Positions 39,861-46,752 of a DNA stretch of 64,000 nt are shown here, in pieces. Within the stretch, counting starts at the first letter, position 1. Each line of letters starts with the position of its first letter. This stretch comes from Burkholderiaceae bacterium (GTDB lineage Bacteria > Pseudomonadota > Gammaproteobacteria > Burkholderiales > Burkholderiaceae_C), in NCBI GenBank assembly GCA_024235955.1, contig JACKLJ010000001.1, positions 977,501 through 1,041,500 of the forward strand, written 5' to 3'. The notes beneath the pieces are model-generated. The model saw only the letters and a program-made list of their open reading frames with translations. It was not told the DNA's origin and made no database searches. The translations under genes were made by a program, and so were the position numbers.

Positions 39861-41981
39861 ATGTCGCCAACGCCTGCCAAGACCGCCCCCCGCGCCACCG
39901 CCCAGCCTCAGGCAGTGGCAGCGCCCGCGCCCGCCGAGGGCCGGTTCGTCAGCTTCCCGGATTCGCCGTTCCAGCTCTACCAGCCCTACCCGCCGGCGGG
40001 CGACCAGCCCACCGCCATCGCGCAGCTGGTCGAAGGCATCGAAGACGGCGAGGCCTTCCAGACCCTGCTGGGCGTCACCGGCTCCGGCAAGACCTTCACC
40101 ATGGCCAACGTGATCGCCCGGCTCGGGCGGCCGGCCATCGTGTTCGCGCCCAACAAGACGCTGGCCGCGCAGCTGTACAGCGAGTTCCGCGAGTTCTTCC
40201 CGAAGAACGCCGTCGAGTACTTCGTCAGCTACTACGACTACTACCAGCCCGAGGCCTACGTGCCGCAGCGCGACCTGTTCATCGAGAAGGACAGCGCCAT
40301 CAACGAGCACATCGAGCAGATGCGCCTATCGGCCACCAAGAGCGTGCTGGAGCGGAGCGACGTGGTGATCGTGGCCACGGTGAGCGCCATCTACGGCATC
40401 GGCGCGCCGGACGACTACCTGCAGATGCGGATGATCCTGAAGGTGGGCGGCAAGCAGGGCCAGCGCGACGCCATCGCCCAGCTGGTGCGCATGCAGTACC
40501 AGCGCAACGACACGGATTTCGCCCGTGGCAGCTTCCGCGTGCGCGGCGACACCATCGACGTGTTCCCGGCCGAACACTCCGAGCTGGCGGTGCGCTTCGA
40601 GCTGTTCGACGACGAGGTGGAGAGCATCGCGCTGTTCGACCCGCTCACCGGCCGCATCCAGCAGAAGGTGCCGCGCTTCGTCATCTACCCGAGCAGCCAC
40701 TACGTCACCCCGCGCGAGAAGACGCTGGCGGCGGTGGAAACCATCAAGCAGGAGCTGGCTGACCGGCTCAAGTTCTTCGTCAACGAGGGCAAGCTGGTCG
40801 AGGCGCAGCGCATCGAGCAGCGCACGCGCTTCGACCTGGAGATGCTCAGCGAGCTGGGCCACTGCAAGGGCATCGAGAACTACACGCGCCACCTTTCGGG
40901 CGCCAAGCCCGGCGATCCACCGCCCACGCTCACCGACTACCTGCCGCGCGACGCGCTGATGTTCCTGGACGAGAGCCACCAGATGATCGGCCAGCTCAAC
41001 GCCATGTACAACGGCGACAAGGCGCGCAAGACCACGCTGGTGGAATACGGCTTCCGCCTACCGAGCGCGCTGGACAACCGGCCGCTCAAGTTCGCCGAGT
41101 TCGAGCAGCGCATGCGCCAGGCCATCTTCGTCTCGGCCACGCCGGCCGACTACGAGAAGCAGCACGCCGGCAAGGTGGTGGAGCAGGTGGTGCGGCCGAC
41201 CGGCCTGGTGGATCCGGAGGTCGAGGTGCGCCCGGCCACGCACCAGGTGGACGACGTGCTGCAGGAGATTCGCCTGCGGGTCGAGAAAGGCGAGCGCGTG
41301 CTCATCACCACGCTCACCAAACGCATGGCCGAGCAGCTCACCGAGTACCTGACTGACAACGGCGTGAAGGTGCGCTACCTGCACTCCGACGTCGACACCG
41401 TGGAGCGGGTGGAGATCATCCGCGACCTGCGCCTGGGGGCCTTCGACGTGCTGGTGGGCATCAACCTGCTGCGCGAAGGCCTGGACATTCCCGAGGTTTC
41501 GCTGGTGGCCATCCTGGACGCCGACAAGGAAGGCTTCCTGCGCGCCGAGCGCAGCCTGATCCAGACCATCGGCCGGGCGGCGCGCAACGTCAACGGTAAG
41601 GCCATCCTGTACGCCGACCGCATCACCGATTCCATGAAGCGCGCCATGGACGAAACCGGGCGCCGGCGCGCCAGGCAGATGGCCTACAACGCCGAGCACG
41701 GCATCACCCCGCGTGGCATCGTCAAGCAGGTGCGCGACCTGATCGACGGCGTCTACAGCGACAAGAGCGGGCGCGACGCCGGTGGCGTGGCCGCCGTGGT
41801 GCCGATCGAGGAGGCCATGACCGAGAAGGATCTGGCCAAGGAGATCCGCCGGCTCGAGAAGCTCATGCTCGAGCACGCGCGCAACCTGGAATTCGAGCAG
41901 GCCGCACGCACGCGCGACCAGCTGGCCGCGCTCAAGGAAAGGGTGCTGGGCGCCTCGGGCGAGTTGCGCGGCGCCGCCTGA
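39861..41981 (+). CDS. uvrB: UvrABC system protein B
   Basis: The damage-verifying helicase of nucleotide excision repair. The 706-aa protein has Walker A LLGVTGSGKTFTMANVIARL near residue 67, the beta-hairpin segment YDYYQPEAYVPQRDLFIEKD, LFLDESH-type Walker B (ALMFLDESHQMIGQL), the helicase segments INLLREGLDIPEVSL and QTIGRAARN, and a C-terminal UVR domain (LMLEHARNLEFEQAARTRDQ). The start at 39861 gives an N-terminal Ala/Pro-rich leader of about 28 residues. An ATG-rich upstream frame is unlikely. Confidence 0.96.
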   Translation: MSPTPAKTAPRATAQPQAVAAPAPAEGRFVSFPDSPFQLYQPYPPAGDQPTAIAQLVEGIEDGEAFQTLLGVTGSGKTFTMANVIARLGRPAIVFAPNKTLAAQLYSEFREFFPKNAVEYFVSYYDYYQPEAYVPQRDLFIEKDSAINEHIEQMRLSATKSVLERSDVVIVATVSAIYGIGAPDDYLQMRMILKVGGKQGQRDAIAQLVRMQYQRNDTDFARGSFRVRGDTIDVFPAEHSELAVRFELFDDEVESIALFDPLTGRIQQKVPRFVIYPSSHYVTPREKTLAAVETIKQELADRLKFFVNEGKLVEAQRIEQRTRFDLEMLSELGHCKGIENYTRHLSGAKPGDPPPTLTDYLPRDALMFLDESHQMIGQLNAMYNGDKARKTTLVEYGFRLPSALDNRPLKFAEFEQRMRQAIFVSATPADYEKQHAGKVVEQVVRPTGLVDPEVEVRPATHQVDDVLQEIRLRVEKGERVLITTLTKRMAEQLTEYLTDNGVKVRYLHSDVDTVERVEIIRDLRLGAFDVLVGINLLREGLDIPEVSLVAILDADKEGFLRAERSLIQTIGRAARNVNGKAILYADRITDSMKRAMDETGRRRARQMAYNAEHGITPRGIVKQVRDLIDGVYSDKSGRDAGGVAAVVPIEEAMTEKDLAKEIRRLEKLMLEHARNLEFEQAARTRDQLAALKERVLGASGELRGAA

Positions 41982-42017
41982 GCGAGGCGGTCACCGGGCA
42001 GGGCGCCCGGCTGGCCG

Positions 42018-42587
42018 TTAGCTGCCCTTGACGACCAGCTTGTTGTCGACCGATTTCACGCCCTTCGCCGCCTTGGCGATGGTTTCGGCGCGGGCCTTGG
42101 CGGCCTCGTTGGGTGCCGGGCCGTTCAGTGTGACCACGCCGTTCTTGGTGTCCACGTTGATCGCCAGCGCGCTCAACTCGTTGTCCTTGGCCAGATCGGT
42201 CTTGACGGAGGCGGTGATGCCGGCATCGTCGAGCATGTCGCCCGCCTTGGCCATGGCGGCGCTGGCGTCGGCCTTGGCGTCGGCGGCCGCGGCCTTCACG
42301 TCGGCGCCGGCCTTGGCGGCGGCGTCCTTGGCGTCGGCGGTGGCGTCTTTCATCGCGTCCTTGGCGTCGGCCGCGGCATCCTTGACCGCGTCCTTGGCAT
42401 CGGCGGCGGCGTTGGCCACCTTGTCGCCGGCCTGGTTGGCGGCGGCTTCGGTCTTGGCGACGGCGGTGTCGAGTTTCTGGCCGGCGGTCTGGCCGTCGTC
42501 GCTCTTGCCGCAGGCGGCGAGGCCGATGGCCAGGGCGGCCGCGGCGGCCAGGGCGCTCAGGCGCATCAAATGGGTGGTGTTGCTCAT
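42018..42587 (-). CDS. BON-domain lipoprotein with LEA-like helical repeats
   Basis: A 189-aa predicted lipoprotein: signal and lipobox LAAC (lipidated Cys at residue ~26), then a long Ala/Asp/Lys helix of 11-residue-type repeats (KDAVKDAAADAKDAMKDATA), then a C-terminal BON domain (VKTDLAKDNELSALAINV, GVVTLNGPAPNEAAKARAE). BON domains bind phospholipid in the envelope; OsmY-like proteins respond to osmotic stress. The start at 42587 has GGAGG 7-8 nt upstream and gives the lipoprotein signal; earlier frames lack one. Function inferred. Confidence 0.82.
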   Translation of the reverse strand: MSNTTHLMRLSALAAAAALAIGLAACGKSDDGQTAGQKLDTAVAKTEAAANQAGDKVANAAADAKDAVKDAAADAKDAMKDATADAKDAAAKAGADVKAAAADAKADASAAMAKAGDMLDDAGITASVKTDLAKDNELSALAINVDTKNGVVTLNGPAPNEAAKARAETIAKAAKGVKSVDNKLVVKGS

Positions 42588-42775
42588 GGTGGCATCCTCC
42601 AGGTGGGTCGTGGTTGGGTGGTGGACGGGGAACGCGTCGGGCGCCCTCCGGTGGGTGGTTCGCACCTTAGGCCCCGGCTGGCGGCATGCCTGTGGGCCGG
42701 CGTTGAATCCGCTGTAGGAGAAGGCCGCGTCGTGGCCCGGCGGGGTGCCCGGGTCAGGCTGAAAGCCCCTTCATC

Positions 42776-42806
42776 GTGTATACTTGATAGAAATACTCGG
42801 AATTAG
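42776..42806 (+). promoter_or_regulatory. Candidate iscR promoter with IscR-type binding site
   Basis: In the 303-nt gap 42588-42890, TATACT (42779-42784) fits a -10. The overlapping CTTGATAGAAATACTCGGAA resembles a type 1 IscR operator (TTGA-N-AAAA...ACTCGG). This suggests repression of the isc operon by its own Fe-S IscR. The rest of the gap is GC-rich with no gene seen. Confidence 0.5.
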
Positions 42807-42890
42807 GTGCCGCCCAGCCGCGGCACCCCGCCTGCCGACCCGCCAGCCGCGGGGTGGCGGGCGCACAACACCCACGCAAGGAGTCTTTGC

Positions 42891-43424
42891 ATGCGCCTGA
42901 CCACCAAAGGGCGATTCGCCGTCACCGCCATGATCGACCTGGCGCTGCGCCAGCAGAGCGGCCCGGTGACGCTGGCCGCCATCAGCCAGCGGCAGCAGAT
43001 TTCGCTGTCCTACCTCGAGCAGCTGTTCGGCAAGCTGCGCCGCAAGGAACTGGTGGAATCCACCCGCGGTCCGGGCGGCGGCTACACGCTGGGCCGCGAG
43101 GCCGGCGAAATCACCGTGGCCGACATCATCCTGTCGGTGGACGAGCCCATCGACGCCACCCACTGCGGCGGCAAGGAAAACTGCCATGGCGACGGCGGCC
43201 GCTGCATGACGCACGACCTCTGGACCTCGCTGAACGACCACATGGTCGCCTTCCTCGACGGCGTGACCCTGCAGAGCCTGGTGGAAGACCAGCTCGCCAA
43301 GGGCATGGAGGTGGAAGACAAGCCGGCCGCCAAGCGCGCCATTTCCAGCGCGCCGGTGGTCAAGCCGATCCGCGTGACGGCGCCCAACTCGGTCTTCGCG
43401 CTGGGTGGAATTGCTTCTAAATAA
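42891..43424 (+). CDS. iscR: Fe-S cluster-responsive transcriptional regulator
   Basis: A 177-aa Rrf2-family regulator of Fe-S assembly genes. The N-terminal winged HTH is seen in MRLTTKGRFAVTAMIDLAL and QISLSYLEQLFGKLRR. The cluster-ligand motif is CGGKENCHGDGGRC with the downstream His in MTHDLW. It is followed by iscS and the rest of the operon. The last six codons (around GGIASK) and the stop lie inside a dispersed-repeat copy, so the tail is repeat-derived. Start at 42891 has AAGGAG 7-8 nt upstream. Confidence 0.95.
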   Translation: MRLTTKGRFAVTAMIDLALRQQSGPVTLAAISQRQQISLSYLEQLFGKLRRKELVESTRGPGGGYTLGREAGEITVADIILSVDEPIDATHCGGKENCHGDGGRCMTHDLWTSLNDHMVAFLDGVTLQSLVEDQLAKGMEVEDKPAAKRAISSAPVVKPIRVTAPNSVFALGGIASK

Positions 43425-43478
43425 ATAGCTGCCTGCGCCCGCCCTTCAAGGGCTGGTGGCCTGAAACACTAAAATTTC
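43408..43478 (+). repeat. Dispersed repeat copy 7, overlapping the iscR end
   Basis: AATTGCTTCTAAATAAATAG, then AGCTGCCTGCGCCCGCCC, then AAGGGCTGGTGGCCTGAAAC. It begins in the last codons of iscR and ends 15 nt before iscS. Confidence 0.85.
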
Positions 43479-43493
43479 TGATGTGCTGATCCC

Positions 43494-44714
43494 ATGAGCC
43501 AGACCCCGCATTTCCCCATCTACATGGACTACGGTGCCACCACGCCGGTCGATCCGCGCGTGGTGGACGCCATGATTCCGTGGCTGCGCGAGCACCACGG
43601 CAACCCGGCCAGCCGCAGCCACGCCTGGGGCTGGGAAGCCGAGCAGGCGGTGGAAAAGGCGCGCCAGCAGGTGGCCGAGCTGATCGGCGCCGACCCGCGC
43701 GAGATCGTCTGGACTTCCGGCGCCACCGAATCCGACAATCTGGCCATCAAGGGCGCGGCCCACTTCTACCAGGGCAAGGGCAAGCACCTGATCACGGTGA
43801 AAACCGAGCACAAGGCCGTGCTCGACACCATGCGCGAGCTGGAGCGCCAGGGTTTCGAGGTGACCTACCTCGACGTCCAGGAAGACGGCCTGCTGGATCT
43901 GGCGGCCTTCAAGGCCGCCATCCGCCCCGACACCATCCTGGCCAGCGTGATGCTGGTGAACAACGAGATCGGCGTGATCCAGGACGTGAACGCCATTGGC
44001 GCCATCTGCCGCGAGCATGGCGTGATCTTCCACGTGGATGCGGCGCAGGCCACCGGCAAGGTGCATATCGACGTCAGCCAGCAGCCCATCGACCTGATGA
44101 GCCTGGCCAGCCACAAGACCTACGGCCCCAAGGGCATTGGCGCGCTGTATGTGCGCCGCAAGCCGCGCATCCGCCTGGAAGCGCAGATGCACGGCGGCGG
44201 CCACGAGCGTGGCATGCGCAGCGGCACGCTGCCCACGCACCAGATCGTCGGCATGGGCGAGGCCTACCGCATCGCCCGCGAAGAGATGGACAAGGACAAC
44301 GAGAAGGCCTGGGCGCTGCACCACCGCCTGATCGACGGCCTGAAGGACGTGGAGGAAGTGTTCCTCAACGGCCACCCCACGCAGCGCGTGGCGCAGAACA
44401 TCAACCTGAGCTTCAACTTCGTCGAAGGCGAATCGCTCATCATGGGCATCAAGGGCCTGGCGGTGAGCAGCGGCTCGGCCTGCACCTCGGCCAGCCTGGA
44501 GCCCAGCTACGTGCTGCGCGCCCTGGGCCGCAGCGACGAGCTGGCGCACTCCAGCCTGCGCATCACCATCGGCCGCTTCACGACCGAGGAAGACATCGAC
44601 TACGCCGTCAAGACCATCCGCGAGAACGTGGCCAAGCTGCGCGAGCTCTCCCCGCTGTGGGAGATGCACCAGGAGGGCATCGATCTGTCCACCATCCAGT
44701 GGGCAGCCCACTGA
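43494..44714 (+). CDS. iscS: Cysteine desulfurase
   Basis: Releases sulfur from cysteine for Fe-S cluster and thionucleoside synthesis. The 406-aa PLP enzyme has IYMDYGATTPVDPRV, the PLP lysine K208 in LASHKTYGPKG, and the catalytic C330 in SSGSACTSASLEPSY. The C-terminal SPLWEMHQEGIDLSTIQW is the IscU-binding tail. Complete, normal length. Second gene of the isc operon. Confidence 0.97.
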   Translation: MSQTPHFPIYMDYGATTPVDPRVVDAMIPWLREHHGNPASRSHAWGWEAEQAVEKARQQVAELIGADPREIVWTSGATESDNLAIKGAAHFYQGKGKHLITVKTEHKAVLDTMRELERQGFEVTYLDVQEDGLLDLAAFKAAIRPDTILASVMLVNNEIGVIQDVNAIGAICREHGVIFHVDAAQATGKVHIDVSQQPIDLMSLASHKTYGPKGIGALYVRRKPRIRLEAQMHGGGHERGMRSGTLPTHQIVGMGEAYRIAREEMDKDNEKAWALHHRLIDGLKDVEEVFLNGHPTQRVAQNINLSFNFVEGESLIMGIKGLAVSSGSACTSASLEPSYVLRALGRSDELAHSSLRITIGRFTTEEDIDYAVKTIRENVAKLRELSPLWEMHQEGIDLSTIQWAAH

Positions 44715-44779
44715 TTTTTGAATGAAACAGGCTTGCAGCCCATGAGAGACGGGCGCAGGCAGCTATCAAACAAGGAGTA
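44714..44779 (-). repeat. Dispersed repeat copy 8, supplies the iscU ribosome-binding site
   Basis: TTTTTGAATGAAACAGGCTT, GCAGCCC, spacer, then ACGGGCGCAGGCAGCTATC and AAACAAGGAG. The terminal AAGGAG lies 7 nt before the iscU ATG. Confidence 0.85.
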
Positions 44780-44784
44780 AAACC

Positions 44785-45171
44785 ATGGCTTATTCCGAAA
44801 AGGTCATTGACCACTACGAAAACCCCCGCAACGTCGGCAGCTTCGACAAGGGCGACGAGAGCGTGGGCACCGGCATGGTGGGCGCACCGGCCTGCGGCGA
44901 CGTGATGAAGCTGCAGATCAAGGTCAACCCTTCCACCGGCGTCATCGAGGACGCGCGCTTCAAGACCTACGGCTGCGGCTCGGCCATCGCCTCCAGCTCG
45001 CTCGTGACCGAATGGGTCAAGGGCAAGACGCTGGACGAAGCCTCGGCGCTCAAGAACAGCCAGATCGCCGAAGAGCTGGCGCTGCCCCCGGTGAAGATCC
45101 ACTGCTCCATCCTGGCCGAAGACGCCATCAAGGCCGCGGTGGACGACTACAAGAAAAAGCACGCCAACTGA
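44785..45171 (+). CDS. iscU: Fe-S cluster assembly scaffold
   Basis: A 128-aa scaffold on which IscS and ferredoxin build [2Fe-2S] clusters. The three ligand cysteines are C37 (GAPACGDVM), C64 (YGCGSA) and C107 (KIHCSILAE). The HscA-binding motif LPPVK is present. Start MAYSEKVIDHYENPRNVG is standard. Its ribosome-binding site is within the upstream repeat copy. Confidence 0.97.
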   Translation: MAYSEKVIDHYENPRNVGSFDKGDESVGTGMVGAPACGDVMKLQIKVNPSTGVIEDARFKTYGCGSAIASSSLVTEWVKGKTLDEASALKNSQIAEELALPPVKIHCSILAEDAIKAAVDDYKKKHAN

Positions 45172-45180
45172 GCCGCCAGC

Positions 45181-45513
45181 ATGGCCCTGCACCACGCCGA
45201 GCAAGGTGAAGTGATCGACGTACGCCCCTACGGCGGCGCGATCACGGGCGAGCAGTCCATCGCCCTGTTCAAGTCGGCCCAGCTGGAGGTGATGCGCCTG
45301 GTGTTCCCCGCCGGCCACCGCATGCCCAGCCACCAGGTGGCGGGCGAGATCACCATCCAGTGCCTGGAGGGCGTGGTCGAGGTGGAGGTGGCCGGCGCCG
45401 TGACCACGCTGCCGGCCGGCCACCTGCTGTTCGTCGAGGGTGGCGTGGCACATGCGCTGCGGGCCATTCAGGCCGCTTCGGTGCTCGTGACCGTCGTTCT
45501 CTGTTCTGTCTGA
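45181..45513 (+). CDS. Small cupin-domain protein in the isc operon
   Basis: A 110-aa protein with a cupin barrel: VMRLVFPAGHRMPSHQVAGE, ITIQCLEGVVEVEV and TLPAGHLLFVEGGVAHALRA. The usual cupin metal ligands (H-x-H ... E ... H) are only partly present (GHRMPSHQ, VEGGVAH). It is not part of canonical isc operons and lies between iscU and iscA in the same orientation. A metal or redox regulatory role is possible but not shown. Confidence 0.72.
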   Translation: MALHHAEQGEVIDVRPYGGAITGEQSIALFKSAQLEVMRLVFPAGHRMPSHQVAGEITIQCLEGVVEVEVAGAVTTLPAGHLLFVEGGVAHALRAIQAASVLVTVVLCSV

Positions 45514-45536
45514 CCGAATTCCTTTCGCTGCCCGTC

Positions 45537-45860
45537 ATGGCCGTCACCCTTTCCGAATCCGCCGCCCGCCACGTCAGCAAGTACCTCGCCAAGCGCGGCA
45601 GGGGCGTGGGCGTGCGCCTGGGCGTCAAGACCACCGGCTGCTCGGGCCTGGCCTACAAGCTCGAATACGTGGACGAGATCGCGCCCGAGGACATCGTCTT
45701 CGAGGGCCACGGCGTCAAGGTGCTGGTCGATCCCAAGAGCATGGCCTACATCGACGGCACCGAGCTCGACTACGTGCGCGAGGGCCTGAACGAGGGCTTC
45801 AAGTTCCACAACCCCAATGAGCGCGACCGCTGCGGCTGCGGCGAGTCGTTCCGGGTCTGA
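45537..45860 (+). CDS. iscA: A-type Fe-S carrier
   Basis: A 107-aa IscA with the cluster ligands C in TTGCSGLAYKLEYVD and the C-terminal C-G-C pair in RCGCGESFRV. The N-terminal AVTLSESAARHVSKYL is typical. It receives or delivers [4Fe-4S] or [2Fe-2S] clusters. Start at 45537 (MAVTLSESA). Followed by the small Cys-rich gene after 24 nt. Confidence 0.95.
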   Translation: MAVTLSESAARHVSKYLAKRGRGVGVRLGVKTTGCSGLAYKLEYVDEIAPEDIVFEGHGVKVLVDPKSMAYIDGTELDYVREGLNEGFKFHNPNERDRCGCGESFRV

Positions 45861-45884
45861 GGCGCCCTTCGTCAGCGGCTGCGC

Positions 45885-46103
45885 ATGGCACGCGCCACGG
45901 TCATCGTCACCATCGACAACGAACGCGAGGTGGTGGCCGTCAACGCCTGGTTCCAGCGCTGGGGCCCGCGCATCCGCTGCGCCGACAATCAGGGTTGCGG
46001 CTGCTGCGTGGACATCTGGGACGTGGAAGCACCCGCCGAAGCCCTGGCCCAGTTGCCGTCCGAGATGTGGTCGCCTTCCGCTGCCACCGGCGGCGAAGGT
46101 TGA
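45885..46103 (+). CDS. Small Cys-rich protein in the isc operon (unrecognised)
   Basis: A 72-aa protein that I do not recognise. It has four cysteines within about 12 residues in RCADNQGCGCCVDIWDVEA, a pattern that could bind iron, zinc or an Fe-S cluster. It lies between iscA and hscB with short gaps, in the same orientation. Its place in an Fe-S assembly operon makes a metal-related role plausible, but this is inference. No signal peptide or membrane segment is seen. Confidence 0.6.
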   Translation: MARATVIVTIDNEREVVAVNAWFQRWGPRIRCADNQGCGCCVDIWDVEAPAEALAQLPSEMWSPSAATGGEG

Positions 46104-46170
46104 GGCCCGCACACTTGGCACGCTGCTCGCTTGGGCAGACGGTGTGTCCACTTTGTCTCGAACCCTGCAC

Positions 46171-46686
46171 ATGAACCTGCAATCCACCGATTTCGAACTC
46201 TTCGGCCTGCCGCCGCGCTTTGCGCTGGACGCGGGTGCGCTCGACGTGCGCTGGAAGGAGCTGCAGCGCCAGGTGCACCCGGACAAGTTCGCCGCCCAGG
46301 GCGCGGCCGCGCAGCGCGTGGCGATGCAATGGTCGGCCCGCATCAACGAGGCCTACCGGCGCCTGAAGAGCCCGCTGCAGCGCGCCGCCTACCTGTGCGA
46401 GCTGAACGGCGCGCCCATCGATGCCGAGAACAACACCGCCATGCCGCCCGCGTTCCTGATGCAGCAGATGGAGCTGCGCGAGGCGCTGGACGATGCGGCG
46501 AGTGCCGACGACCTGGAGCAGATCGCCAGCCAGTCGGCTTCGCTCCAGCGCGACATGCTCTCTAAAATAGAGCAACAGACGGACGCCGAACAGGCCTGGC
46601 CGGCGGCGGCGCAGTCGGTGCGCGCGCTGATGTTCCTGGACCGCCTGGCTGCCGACATCGACCGTCGGCGCGACGCCCTGGACTGA
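46171..46686 (+). CDS. hscB: Co-chaperone HscB (J-domain)
   Basis: A 171-aa J-protein that brings IscU to HscA. The J-domain carries QVHPDKFAAQG (HPD intact) near residue 36, with SARINEAYRRLKSPLQRAAY after it. The C-terminal helices (PPAFLMQQMELREALDDA) form the IscU-binding part. Start at 46171 gives MNLQSTDFELFGLPPRF. hscA follows after 66 nt. Confidence 0.94.
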   Translation: MNLQSTDFELFGLPPRFALDAGALDVRWKELQRQVHPDKFAAQGAAAQRVAMQWSARINEAYRRLKSPLQRAAYLCELNGAPIDAENNTAMPPAFLMQQMELREALDDAASADDLEQIASQSASLQRDMLSKIEQQTDAEQAWPAAAQSVRALMFLDRLAADIDRRRDALD

Positions 46687-46752
46687 ACCCGAGCCGCGCG
46701 GCCCGTGCGTGCCGCGCCTCAAGAAGAAACGACTTTCTGCCCCTTTTTCCCG

